Shown here piece by piece: positions 46,777 through 55,872 of a DNA stretch of 64,000 bases (within the stretch, counting starts at the first letter, position 1; every line of letters begins with the position of its first letter). The position numbers were made by a program, and so were the translations under genes. The notes below the pieces were generated by a model. That model saw only the letters and a list, made by a program, of their open reading frames with translations. It did not search any database and was not told where the DNA came from. The stretch is from Stenotrophomonas mori (GTDB lineage Bacteria > Pseudomonadota > Gammaproteobacteria > Xanthomonadales > Xanthomonadaceae). Location of the stretch: NCBI RefSeq assembly GCF_023556335.1, contig NZ_JAIKTS010000004.1:68752-132751 (forward strand), given 5' to 3'.

Positions 46777-48858
46777 TCAGAATACCGTCACCGCCAGCTC
46801 CCGCCCCGCCACCGCCTCGTTTCCGCTGAAGTCGCGCGCCGTGATCCGGAGGGTGTAGTTCCCCGGCGCAAGCAACGACGGCTCCAGGGTGCCGCTGGCC
46901 AAGGTGCCGTCGCGCACGGTGTTGGTCAGTACATAGCGGAAGCGGGTGCGGGCGCTGCCATGCACGGTGATGCCGCTGTCCTCGGCATAGGCGACCTTCG
47001 CCGCATCCGGCTGCGGCGGCATGCGGTTGAACTCGATGGTCATGCGCGGCTGCTCGTAACCCGGCAGCGGCTGGCCCTGGCCATCGAGGATCTGGTAGCC
47101 CAGCGCGTACAGCCCGAGCCGCCGCCGCGGCAGGTTGCCGTCCACCTGGTCCCAGGCCTCCACCACCAGCTGCAGGCCGCCGCCGTCGCGCGGCACCGCG
47201 AGGCGGCCGTCGCGGCGTGCGTCCAGGCGGCGGCCGGTGGCGTCGAGCAGGGCGATGTCGTCGATCCGCGGCGGTACGCGGTCGGCATAGTGGGCGAAGC
47301 CGAGGCGCACGGCGTTGCGTTCGTAGCCCGACGGACCGACCGCCAGGTGCACGTGGGCCTGGTTGTTGATGCTGCCCAGGGCGTCGCCGGGCATGAAACG
47401 GGTACCGCGGCGCACCCGCACCCGCTCCAACCGGCCGTCGCCGTCCCGCAGCAGCTGGAACCGCGCCGGGTCCAGGGGCCGGTTGCCGGCGTCGCGGCCG
47501 ACCTTCATGTGGATGTAGTCCAGCATGTCCAGCGACAGGCCTTCGGCCTGGCCGCCCAGGCTCCAGGTCGCCAGCGGGCTGCTGACCTTGGCCGCGGCGA
47601 TGGCGCGTACGGTCTGCCCGACGTCGCCGCGGATGTCGAAGCCGCTGTGCAGATGGTGCCGGCTCTCGCCGCGGAACGTCCCGCGCACCTCTCCGAGCGT
47701 CCCCACCACCTCGTGCCAGTCCAGTTGCGGCGCCAGCGGCCAGCGGCCTTCGTTGCGCGGCAGCGGGTTGTCCATCGACGGGCCGACCACCGCCGCGTCG
47801 GCGAGGTCGCCGCTGGCCGCGGGCCGCAGGTGGTGGATGCGGTAGCCGTCGGCGTCGCCGAGCAGCAGGCTGCCGTCCGCCGCCAGGGCCAGGCCCGATG
47901 GCCGCGCGAAGCGCTGCACGTCCCCGGCCACCGCCACCACATGCCCGGCCGGCGAGACCTGCACCACCCGCCCGGAGCTGCGCTCGGCCACGTACACCAC
48001 GCCGTCGTGGGTGACCGCCAGCGTCATCGGCCCCCACAGCGCGCGCGCACCGTCGGGCCGCCCCAGCGGCGTGGCCACGCGGCCACCGCGGGTCACCGTC
48101 CGCACCGCGTCGTTGCGCAGGTCGGCCACCCAGAGCGTACCGTTGCCATCGACCGCCAGGTCGGTCGGTGTGTCGAAGCGCGCCTCCCCGGCCTGTCCAT
48201 CGGCCCAGCCCGGATGGTCGCCGCCGGCAAGCGTCCACACCCGGCCGTCGGACTCGATGACGCGGATGCGGTCGTTCCAGGTATCGGCGACGTAGACGCG
48301 GACCTGCGCATCCACCGCCACGCCCATCGGTCCATCGAAGCGCGCGTGCCGCCCGACGCCGTCGGCGAAGCCGGCCACGCCGTCGCCCGCCAGCGTGCTC
48401 ACTTCGCCCTGCGGCGTGACCTTGCGGATCGCATGGTTGCCGGTATCGGCGACATACAGGTTGCCGTGGCGGTCCAGGGCGATCCCCGACGGCGTATGGA
48501 ACGCGGCCTCCCCGCCCACGCCGTCGGCAAAGCCTTCGCGGCCGCCGGCCAGCACGTGGAAGTCGCCGTCCAGCCAGCGGTACAGGATGCGGTTGTTGTC
48601 GCCGGCATCGGCCACGTAGAGCGTGCCGCCGGCATCGATCGCCAGGCCCCAGGGGTCGCTGAAGCGGCTCTGTGCGCCGCTGCCGAGGCGGTCGCCGGCA
48701 ATGCCGTCGCCGGCCAGCAGCGCGATCTGCGCGCGCCATCCCAGGGGCGTGGCCGGCACGTCCGTCTCGTGCGGCGTCCCCCGCTCCCAGAGGTAGCTGG
48801 CGGCCAGCGCCACTGCCGTCAGCACTGCGACGGCCATCCCCCAGCGTTTGCGTCCCAT
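46777..48858 (-). CDS. NHL-repeat beta-propeller fused to an M23-like peptidase domain
   Basis: A 693-residue envelope protein with an N-terminal membrane/signal helix (VAVLTAVALAASYLW). Residues about 45-350 are five or six NHL repeats (DPWGLAIDAGGTLYVADAGD is the first, HTPSGIALDRHGNLYVADTG another). Residues about 385-520 are an M23-like domain with the zinc motif HSGFDIRGDVGQTVRA and the HxH motif in HVHLAVG, so the zinc ligands look complete. The end (about 520-693) is Ig-like beta sandwich. A propeller next to a LytM-type fold is unusual. ATG 48858 is preceded by a weak site; it is convergent with the Oar-like gene. Confidence 0.85.
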   Translation of the reverse strand: MGRKRWGMAVAVLTAVALAASYLWERGTPHETDVPATPLGWRAQIALLAGDGIAGDRLGSGAQSRFSDPWGLAIDAGGTLYVADAGDNNRILYRWLDGDFHVLAGGREGFADGVGGEAAFHTPSGIALDRHGNLYVADTGNHAIRKVTPQGEVSTLAGDGVAGFADGVGRHARFDGPMGVAVDAQVRVYVADTWNDRIRVIESDGRVWTLAGGDHPGWADGQAGEARFDTPTDLAVDGNGTLWVADLRNDAVRTVTRGGRVATPLGRPDGARALWGPMTLAVTHDGVVYVAERSSGRVVQVSPAGHVVAVAGDVQRFARPSGLALAADGSLLLGDADGYRIHHLRPAASGDLADAAVVGPSMDNPLPRNEGRWPLAPQLDWHEVVGTLGEVRGTFRGESRHHLHSGFDIRGDVGQTVRAIAAAKVSSPLATWSLGGQAEGLSLDMLDYIHMKVGRDAGNRPLDPARFQLLRDGDGRLERVRVRRGTRFMPGDALGSINNQAHVHLAVGPSGYERNAVRLGFAHYADRVPPRIDDIALLDATGRRLDARRDGRLAVPRDGGGLQLVVEAWDQVDGNLPRRRLGLYALGYQILDGQGQPLPGYEQPRMTIEFNRMPPQPDAAKVAYAEDSGITVHGSARTRFRYVLTNTVRDGTLASGTLEPSLLAPGNYTLRITARDFSGNEAVAGRELAVTVF

Positions 48859-49169
48859 GTCCGTCCCGGCGGTTGCGAAGCGGGCACCATAGACATTCGC
48901 GGCCCGCGGCGGAACCCTCCTTCGGCACGTGTCCCGGCAGCGCCCCGCGGCGGCGGCGGCCCGCACACGCCGCTCCGCACGGCATCGGCGCCCCCCCTAC
49001 CGCGCCCGCGATGCCGCGGCGGCCATAACAACCGGGCATGCCGTTCCCGGCGGCTGCCGGGCCGGCTGCCGCGCGCGGTACCGGCGGTGGGCGCATCCTC
49101 CCGGCACGCCTGATCCATGCAGGCTGCCGCGGGCCCTGGAAACAGCCCCGCCCGCCGGTATCGCCGTCC
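48859..49169. other. Intergenic region
   Basis: 311 nt between the NHL-M23 gene and the GH18 gene, both on the minus strand. A stem (CCGCCCGC at 49148-49155 with GCGGGCGG at 49173-49180) spans the GH18 stop and may help termination. No promoter for the downstream gene is recognisable, and I see no coding sequence. Confidence 0.5.
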
Positions 49170-50246
49170 TCAGCGGGCGGTGCGGATCTGCCTCAGGTGG
49201 GTCCCGACAGGGTCGGAGAACACCCGGCCGTCGGCCACGTCCCAGTTGATCGACCAGGTCATCACCCCCCGGAAGTCCGGGTAGGGGCGCGCCGGCGTCA
49301 CCGTGTCGCACGCGGTCGCCGTGGTCAGGCAGTCGAAGGCGCGGTTGATGTCGGCCGGGGTGGCCTGGCCGTTGCCCGCCGCCAACGGGCCCGATGGCAG
49401 GCCCAGCGCCACCTGGTCCGGGCGCAGGCCCGCGAAGCGGCCCTGGCCGCCCGCCAGCTCGAAGCCCTCGATGAGCATCCTCGCCGACCCCACCATCATG
49501 TCCACGCTGCCGCCCGGCAACGGATCGGGTGCGTACGGGCTGGGCAGGCCGCCATTGTTGTAGAGCTGCACGTGCAGCAGGTCCAGTTCGTCGCGCAGGC
49601 CATCGATCAATGGCAGGTAGGCCCCCCAGATGCCCTCCATCGCGACCCAGCCGCCCTGCACGTAGGGGTGTTCGGGCGCCATCGAGACATACAGGTTCGG
49701 GTACATGGCATGCAGGCGCTTGACCGCCGACACCAGGTGGCGGACCACCGGGGCCCCGTGCACTACGCCGGCGACCTTCTCCAGATCGATGTCGATGCCG
49801 TCCAGCCCGAAGGTGTCGATGGCCTCGGCGGTGGTGCGCACGAAATTGTCCTCGTCGCGCTGCGATTGCAGGGTCACCGACCCCAGTTCGCCACCGAAGG
49901 ACAACGCCACGATCCTGCCCTGGGCCCGCTTGGCCGCGATGTCCGCGATCAGGCGGGTGCGCTCCAGTTCCGGCGCCGGGTTGAACGCGATCCTGCCCTC
50001 GCCCATGTCGTCGGCGAACGCCAGCACGATCACGTCCCAGCTGTCGTCCACGTCACCGAGCGGCAGCACCCCGGTGCCGTTGTCGAAATTGTGCAGGTAG
50101 CCGACCAGCGCATGCCGCGGCAATGGGTGGCTGTGCCCCGGAACGCTGCCGGCACCCGCGCCGGCGGCCCCCTGCTGGCCGGTGCGGCAACCGGCGGTGG
50201 TGGCGGCGAGAACAAGCAGGCAGGCCAACAGGCTGATCGACTTCAT
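49170..50246 (-). CDS. GH18 chitinase-like lipoprotein
   Basis: A 358-residue surface or periplasmic lipoprotein with lipobox TAGC (cysteine 20). The glycoside hydrolase 18 fold is shown by ALSFGGE (SxGG, about 115-120) and the catalytic DGIDIDLE (149-156) with the acid Glu156. The substrate-side tyrosine and late tryptophan (GVMTWSINWD) are conserved. It is closest in layout to ChiD-type chitinases that act on short chitin oligomers or transglycosylate. No chitin-binding domain is present. ATG 50246 starts the signal peptide. Confidence 0.9.
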   Translation of the reverse strand: MKSISLLACLLVLAATTAGCRTGQQGAAGAGAGSVPGHSHPLPRHALVGYLHNFDNGTGVLPLGDVDDSWDVIVLAFADDMGEGRIAFNPAPELERTRLIADIAAKRAQGRIVALSFGGELGSVTLQSQRDEDNFVRTTAEAIDTFGLDGIDIDLEKVAGVVHGAPVVRHLVSAVKRLHAMYPNLYVSMAPEHPYVQGGWVAMEGIWGAYLPLIDGLRDELDLLHVQLYNNGGLPSPYAPDPLPGGSVDMMVGSARMLIEGFELAGGQGRFAGLRPDQVALGLPSGPLAAGNGQATPADINRAFDCLTTATACDTVTPARPYPDFRGVMTWSINWDVADGRVFSDPVGTHLRQIRTAR

Positions 50247-50493
50247 CGCAATCCCATGTGCTGGAAGAGCCGATGATTCTAGGCACGTTAGAGAGCGGAA
50301 AACCCTTCCGGAACATCACCTTGGACAAGTTGTCCGGCAATGGCGCGACGGCGGCCCGGTACTGGCCCGCCGCACGCCCGGCAACGCCCCGCGCGGTGTC
50401 CTGCCGCCATCCGCGCGCGCCGCGGCAAGGACATCCCGTGCCGCCCCGGCATGCCCCGCCGGCGGCCGGGCCGTCAGCGCCGGTCTCCCTTGT

Positions 50494-51423
50494 TCAGCCG
50501 CAGGTCTTCATCTGGCGCTCGGCCTCCCACAACGCGCGGCGCGCCAGGTCATGGGCGCTGTCGGCCGCGGCCGGCAGCGTATGCTGCGCCTCGACCGGGT
50601 CGGCACCGTGGCGGTAGCGGTACTCCACCCGTTCCAGGGCCTCCAGATGCTGCAGCGCGGTGGCCAGCCACCGGGCGCGGCGTTCGCTGGAACAGGCCGG
50701 ATAGCGCCGTTCCAGCTCACCGATGGCGGCACGGAGGCCGCGGCTGGCCTCGCCGCCGAGTCCCGGGACCGGCACATGCCGGACCGGCGCGGCCTTGTAC
50801 GCATCGCCGGTGGCCGCACTGCCGAGGTCCGAGGGCCGCTCATGCAGCGTGGGATCGAACGCCACCGGAGGCGGGCGCCGCGCCTCCGCCGGCTGGATGT
50901 CGTCGCCGTAGAGCCAGCGTTCCTTGCCCGACTGTCCGGGTCCGGCCGGACGCTTCGAGAACAACCCGGCGGTGGCCCGTTCCCCGACGCCTGTCGCAAG
51001 CTCGTCGCGGTGCTCGAACACCTGTTCGTCATGCCCGCGCGTGCGCGCCTCGCCGACGATGCCGTCGGGCAGCGCGATCTCGCCAAGGCGGCCGTACAGG
51101 CCCGGCGCCGCGCCCGGGACCGGCGTCGCCACGGCGGGCGTCGGGAGCGCCTGCGGCGGCGGCCGGGGCGTGGCGAGCGGCGCCACCGTGCGGACGGCCG
51201 GGAGCGCCGCTCGCCGCACCGGTTCAGGGGCCGGTGACGGCGCCGCGAGCGGCGCGCCGTTTTCCCGCGGCAGCCAGCGCACCGTCAGGCGCCGCGCCTG
51301 GCTGCCGGCGCCGGTCTCCGGCACCTGCCAGAGGATCCGTGCCAGCAGGCACAGCACCGCGAGGGTCGCCAGGGCAGCGCCGACACGGGTGGACCACGGT
51401 TCATGTGCAGACGACACCCGCAT
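50494..51423 (-). CDS. Membrane-anchored Pro/Ala-rich protein of unknown function
   Basis: A 309-residue protein with a short cytoplasmic start, one membrane helix (about 14-32, VGAALATLAVLCLLARIL) and a periplasmic region in two parts: a Pro/Ala-rich linker (about 55-110) and a C-terminal region (about 200-309) rich in Arg/Glu with IGELERRYPACSSERRARWL. The TonB-like layout (helix, proline-rich spacer, C-terminal domain) is suggestive, but the C-terminus lacks a TonB signature. GAGGAAG precedes ATG 51423. Function unknown. Confidence 0.7.
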   Translation of the reverse strand: MRVSSAHEPWSTRVGAALATLAVLCLLARILWQVPETGAGSQARRLTVRWLPRENGAPLAAPSPAPEPVRRAALPAVRTVAPLATPRPPPQALPTPAVATPVPGAAPGLYGRLGEIALPDGIVGEARTRGHDEQVFEHRDELATGVGERATAGLFSKRPAGPGQSGKERWLYGDDIQPAEARRPPPVAFDPTLHERPSDLGSAATGDAYKAAPVRHVPVPGLGGEASRGLRAAIGELERRYPACSSERRARWLATALQHLEALERVEYRYRHGADPVEAQHTLPAAADSAHDLARRALWEAERQMKTCG

Positions 51424-51578
51424 GCGCTTCCTCGTTTGAGCGGCAGGGAACACCCCGGCATGCGGTGGCGCCTGGCCGGCCCGCAACAGACCGCGGACGG
51501 GGCGGTGAGTTCCGGAATCGTCGCGGCGCCGGAGCCCCGCGTTACGATGCCCGGACGCCGCCTTCCCCGCCCCCGCCT

Positions 51579-52436
51579 ATGCACGCCGTCCGCATGCCCC
51601 CCTATTCCGGCCCCCTGATCGGCCGCCCACTGCTGGACGCCATGCACCAGGCGCACGCCGCCGGCGGCACCGCCTTCACCGCCTCGTTCGACCTCGGGCG
51701 CAGCCAGGACACCGCGCAGCTCGCGGCGGACGGCTGGCAATGGCGCGGGCAGCGCTACCCCTGGCCACAGCGCCTGAAGGACCGCACGCTCTATTACTGG
51801 GATGGCCACGCATTCATGCCCGCCGCGCGGTTCGGCAGCGGCCTGTACAAACTGGTGCCGACCGGATGGGACGTACCGACCTTCGAGATCGACGGCATCA
51901 AGATGCTGCCCACCGCGCGCACCTGCCCGCTCGAGGATGCACGCCGCAAGGTGGCGCTGGTCGCCCCGCAGGGCAGGCAGGTGCTGGACACCTGTGGTGG
52001 CCTGGGCTACTTCGCCGCCTGCTGCCTGGAGGCCGGTGCGGCCGCGATACGCTCCTACGAGAAGAGCCCGGAAGTGCTCTGGCTGCGCACGCTCAATCCC
52101 TGGTCGCCCGATCTGCAGGCCGAGGCCTACGGCGGGCGGCTGACCCTCGTCCATGACGACGTCTCGGTGGCGGTGGCCACCCTCGCCGAGGGGTCGTTCG
52201 ATGCCGTGCTGCACGACCCGCCCCGTTTCGGCATCGCCGGCGAGCTGTATTCGCAGGCGTTCTACGACCAGCTGGCACGGGTGCTGCGCAAGGGCGGGCG
52301 GTTGTTCCACTACACCGGCACGCCGAACCGGCTCACCAGCGGCCGCGATGTGCCGCGGGAAGTCGGTGCCCGCCTGGAGAAGGCCGGCTTCCGCGCGCGT
52401 CCTGAGCTGGACGGGGTATTCGCCATCCGCCGCTGA
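51579..52436 (+). CDS. Class I SAM-dependent methyltransferase (COG2521-like)
   Basis: A 285-residue methyltransferase. The N-terminal half (about 1-115) has the FDLGRSQDTAQL motif seen in the COG2521 group that is common in archaea. The SAM-binding core shows VLDTCGGLGYFAACCLEAG, the acidic loop SYEKSPEV and the catalytic-site-like HDPPRFG (DPPY type). The DPPR motif suggests RNA, protein or amine methylation, or a spermidine-synthase-like transfer. The substrate is unknown. ATG 51594 is an alternative start. It is divergent from the anchored Pro/Ala-rich gene. Confidence 0.8.
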   Translation: MHAVRMPPYSGPLIGRPLLDAMHQAHAAGGTAFTASFDLGRSQDTAQLAADGWQWRGQRYPWPQRLKDRTLYYWDGHAFMPAARFGSGLYKLVPTGWDVPTFEIDGIKMLPTARTCPLEDARRKVALVAPQGRQVLDTCGGLGYFAACCLEAGAAAIRSYEKSPEVLWLRTLNPWSPDLQAEAYGGRLTLVHDDVSVAVATLAEGSFDAVLHDPPRFGIAGELYSQAFYDQLARVLRKGGRLFHYTGTPNRLTSGRDVPREVGARLEKAGFRARPELDGVFAIRR

Positions 52437-52442
52437 CGGCAT

Positions 52443-52471
52443 CGGCACCGGCACCGGCACCGGCACCGGCA
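52443..52471. repeat. GGCACC hexanucleotide repeat
   Basis: About four and a half units of GGCACC, starting six bases after the stop of the methyltransferase gene. Such repeats may change length by slippage. No gene product would be altered by a change here. Confidence 0.7.
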
Positions 52472-52682
52472 ACCGCGGACCGCGGCAGCAGGCGACCAAG
52501 CCGCGCGGCGGCATAGGCGGAACGGAGCCATGCGCAGGCATTCCGGCGCCCGGGCTCGGCAACCGGCGCGCCGGCGCCTACGGTGGCCCTCCCCCATCCC
52601 GGAAACCCTTCGCCATGTCCGTCCCTCCCGCGCGCGGCGCTCGCCGCCCACACGCCGCCCTCCGGCCATGCGCCGGCGCACG

Positions 52683-54332
52683 ATGAAGCGCCGCAGCGTG
52701 ATCGCCGCCATTCCCGGCGCCCTGATCGGCCTCGGCCTGGCCACCGTGGCCGGCGCCGGCACGCCCGACCGGCGGCCGGTCGTGACCACCGGCCACGGCC
52801 GTCTCCGCGGGCTGCGGCTGGACGCGGGCTTCGCCTTCCTCGGCGTGCCGTATGCGGCACCGCCGGTGGGACCACTGCGCCTGCGTTCGCCGCGCCCGGT
52901 CGCGGGCTGGACCGGCGTGCGCGATGCCGCCCTTGTCGGGCCGGCCAGCCTGCAGTCGCTGCAGGGCAACCAGCGCTGGCTCAACGAACCGCCGGCGGCG
53001 CTGTCGGAGGACTGCCTGTACCTGAATGTATGGACGCCCACCCTGGACAGCGGCGCCGCACTGCCGGTGCTGGTGTGGGTGCATGGCGGTGCCACCCGCA
53101 GCGGCCAGGGCGGAGCCGCGGCGGTCGATGGACGCCGGCTCGCCGCGCGCGGCCTGGTCGTGGTCACCCTCAACTACCGCCTCGGCGCGCTGGGCGGCCT
53201 GGCGCACCCGGCGCTGGAGGATCCGGAGACGGGGATGTGCGCCAACTGGGGGCTGCAGGACAAGCTGGCGGCGCTGCGCTGGGTGGCCGACAACATCGCC
53301 GCATTCGGCGGCGACCCCGCGAAGGTGACCCTGGGCGGGCAGTCCTCCGGCGCCGCCAACGTCGCGCTGATCGCCCACAACCGGCTCGGCGACGGCCTGT
53401 TCCGTGGTGCGATCGCGCACAGTCCGCCCCTGTTCCGGCCGCCCATGTTCGCCGAGATGGCATCCGCCACCGCCTATACCGAAGCGTTGTGCGACCAGCT
53501 GGGCATCACGGTGCCCGCCGTGCGCGGCCTGGACGGGGACGTGCTGCAACGGCAGGAAGAGGCGTTCGCCGGCTCGGCCGGCCTCAAGGCGCGGATGCAG
53601 CGTCCGGCGACCGCACCGGTACGCGACGGCAGGCTGCTGCGCACGTGGTCCTACGATGCCGAACCGATGACGGTCCCGCTGCTGGCCGGCTGGACGCGCA
53701 GCGAGGCCGACTTCTGGTTCGCGCTGGACGATGGCGCCGGCACCCGCCTGTCGCCGCTGGCGCCGCCGGCCAGTGCCGGTGAACTGCGCACGCGCACGCG
53801 CAGCCTGATCGATGCGCACTACGCCTTTCCCGAGCAGCCCGATGCAGCGGGGGTGATCGACGCCTATGGCGGCGAGGCCGACCCGGCCTCGACCTGGCGC
53901 CGGCTGTATACGGACCTGGTGTTCCGGGCGCCGATCCTGCACCTGCTGGGCCGGCAGGCGCGGGCCGGGCAGCCGGCATGGGCCTACGAATTCGCGTTCC
54001 CGCTGGCCGGCAGCACCGACAGCAGCCCGCATGCCAGCGATGTGCCGTTCGTGTTCGGCACGACCGACACTCCCTACCTGGCAGCGAAGATCGGGCGCGC
54101 GCCACAGGCGCAGCGGACCGCAGAGCGGATGATGCGCTGCTGGACGCGCTTCATCGCCGAGGGAAGTCCCGCGGCGCCGGCGGCCTGGAGCCGCTTCGAT
54201 CCCGGGCGCGCCAGCGCCCTGCGCTTCACCGAGGAGGGCGCGCAGGTGGTGGCGGTCCACACCCCTGCCACCTCCGGTCTCTGGCCACGGTTCTCCATCG
54301 GACCGTCATCCCCTCCCCCTGCCCACCCTTGA
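52683..54332 (+). CDS. Carboxylesterase type B, exported
   Basis: A 549-residue esterase of the carboxylesterase/cholinesterase family. The N-terminus (MKRRSVIAAIPGALIGLGLATVAGA) is a signal peptide that may be Tat-dependent because of the RRS motif. The family motif EDCLYLNVWTP is near residue 120, the nucleophile elbow GGQSSGAANV holds Ser221, and SPHASDVPFVFG holds the catalytic histidine. ATG 52668 gives five more residues and is also possible. The substrate (ester or lactone) is not predictable. It lies 99 nt before an AraC regulator. Confidence 0.9.
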   Translation: MKRRSVIAAIPGALIGLGLATVAGAGTPDRRPVVTTGHGRLRGLRLDAGFAFLGVPYAAPPVGPLRLRSPRPVAGWTGVRDAALVGPASLQSLQGNQRWLNEPPAALSEDCLYLNVWTPTLDSGAALPVLVWVHGGATRSGQGGAAAVDGRRLAARGLVVVTLNYRLGALGGLAHPALEDPETGMCANWGLQDKLAALRWVADNIAAFGGDPAKVTLGGQSSGAANVALIAHNRLGDGLFRGAIAHSPPLFRPPMFAEMASATAYTEALCDQLGITVPAVRGLDGDVLQRQEEAFAGSAGLKARMQRPATAPVRDGRLLRTWSYDAEPMTVPLLAGWTRSEADFWFALDDGAGTRLSPLAPPASAGELRTRTRSLIDAHYAFPEQPDAAGVIDAYGGEADPASTWRRLYTDLVFRAPILHLLGRQARAGQPAWAYEFAFPLAGSTDSSPHASDVPFVFGTTDTPYLAAKIGRAPQAQRTAERMMRCWTRFIAEGSPAAPAAWSRFDPGRASALRFTEEGAQVVAVHTPATSGLWPRFSIGPSSPPPAHP

Positions 54333-54431
54333 GCGGGCCGGCGGGAGTCACTACCCTCCCGCTCAGCAGGGCCTCGTGGCGCGCCCCTCGCCAGGCCGGT
54401 ATCCGATGCGCCGTACTGGACGGAGGCCCCG

Positions 54432-55400
54432 ATGAGCGCTCGCCTGACATCCGCGCATTTCCAGCCCGGCCACGCCGGTCCCCCGGGCTGGACCCGTCAG
54501 CAGTTGCCGGCGGATCTCGGCCGCTGTTTCGTCGATCGCCTGCAGATCGAGCCGGGCATCGCGCTGATCTACTCCGAATACGTGCCAAGCAGGGACCTGG
54601 ACGAAGCGAGCCGGATCGATCACGGCACGCGGGTACTCACCCTCACCCTGGGGCTGGAGGGGCGCTCGGGCTATGAAGCCGGCCGCGGCGGCGACCTGCT
54701 CGGCTTCCACGCCGGGCACACCACGCTGAGCCTGTCCGGGCGCGCCACCGGCCACCGCCGCTATGCCGGCGACGCCAGGGTCCGGCAGCTGCGCCTGGCG
54801 GTGGACGAACCCGCCATGCGCCGTTACGGCCTGCGGACGCCCGGGGACGTGGACACGCGTGTGCACTGCGTGCGGCAGCTGGCGTTCGGGCGCACCCGGG
54901 CCGATGTCGCGCGCTTCGGACAGGTCCTGGACGCCGCTCATGCCGGACGGCCGATCGGCCGGCTCGACCTGCAGATCGCCGCGTTGAGCCTGTTGTCCGC
55001 GCAGCTCGCACAAGACTGCCCCGGCCCGGGGGGCCGCGACGACGACGAAGCACGGCTGTTCCGCGCCCGCGCGCTGCTCGAGGACAACTACGACCAGGCC
55101 CTGACCGTCGCCTGGCTGTGCCGCACGACGGGGCTGAACGAGTGCAAGCTCAAGCAGGGGTTCCGTTCCCTGTTCGGCACCAGCCCCTACCGGATGCTGA
55201 CCGCGATACGCATGCGCCACGCGCGCGACATGCTGGCACGCGGCCAGTCCGTGGCCACCACCGCCTACCGCACGGGATACCAGCACCCTTCCAGCTTCAG
55301 CGCCGCGTTCTGCCGGCATCACGGCCATCCGCCCTCGTACTACGGCGGCCGCGCCGCGCACTGCCGCACGCTGGCCGGGAACGGCGGCACCGCACCCTGA
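54432..55400 (+). CDS. AraC family transcriptional regulator, PchR-like
   Basis: A 322-residue regulator with an N-terminal effector-like domain (about 1-200) and a C-terminal double helix-turn-helix (about 225-320), with CKLKQGFRSLFGTSPYRML and ATTAYRTGYQHPSSFSAAF. The spacing of the two helix-turn-helix units and the tail match PchR-type regulators, which respond to ferric siderophores, but the ligand cannot be inferred from this. Possible targets are the esterase before it or the hydrolase operon after it. Confidence 0.88.
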   Translation: MSARLTSAHFQPGHAGPPGWTRQQLPADLGRCFVDRLQIEPGIALIYSEYVPSRDLDEASRIDHGTRVLTLTLGLEGRSGYEAGRGGDLLGFHAGHTTLSLSGRATGHRRYAGDARVRQLRLAVDEPAMRRYGLRTPGDVDTRVHCVRQLAFGRTRADVARFGQVLDAAHAGRPIGRLDLQIAALSLLSAQLAQDCPGPGGRDDDEARLFRARALLEDNYDQALTVAWLCRTTGLNECKLKQGFRSLFGTSPYRMLTAIRMRHARDMLARGQSVATTAYRTGYQHPSSFSAAFCRHHGHPPSYYGGRAAHCRTLAGNGGTAP

Positions 55401-55610
55401 AGGCCTGCCCCGGCAGGCCATGCCCGCGCCGTTTGACAGCGCGCGCGGGCGGCGACTACCGTCTGTAAAGTCCTCTTTACAGGCCGCCGCATGTGGCGAA
55501 AGCCCTCCGCACCTCTCCCGGCGCCACGGCGGCGTCCGCTGCCCGGCCGGCACGACAGGCCGCTGCCGGTGCGGGCTGATGGCGGCCGGGTACCGCTGAG
55601 GCGCGCCGGC

Positions 55611-55808
55611 ATGGACAATCGCCTGCGTGGACTGCGCGAGGCCCGCGGCTGGTCGCAGGGCGAGCTGGCCGGACGCCTGGGGGTGTCGCGGCAGACCATC
55701 AACGCGCTGGAAACAGGCCGGTATGCCCCCAGCCTGCCGCTGGCGTTCCGCATCGCCCGCCTGTTCGACGCCAGGATCGAGGACATCTTCTTCCCCGACG
55801 TCACATAA
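55611..55808 (+). CDS. Small XRE family regulator (YozG-like)
   Basis: A 65-residue DNA-binding protein consisting only of a helix-turn-helix domain (LREARGWSQGELAGRLGVSRQTINALETGRY) with a short C-terminal helix (FRIARLFDARIEDIFF). This single-domain type often precedes membrane-protein or transporter genes. It is first in a run of four same-strand genes, 64 nt before the S33 hydrolase. ATG 55611 fits the family N-terminus. Confidence 0.88.
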   Translation: MDNRLRGLREARGWSQGELAGRLGVSRQTINALETGRYAPSLPLAFRIARLFDARIEDIFFPDVT

Positions 55809-55872
55809 CCCTGCCCGGCGCGTCATGGCCTGGCATTCCGACTCCGTCCATCAACCGCAAGGGGCCGTTCCG

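Noticed and set aside
46744-49113. 789-codon frames on both strands near the NHL-M23 gene
   Set aside because: The real frame is 46777-48858 with NHL and M23 motifs; the others are shadows.
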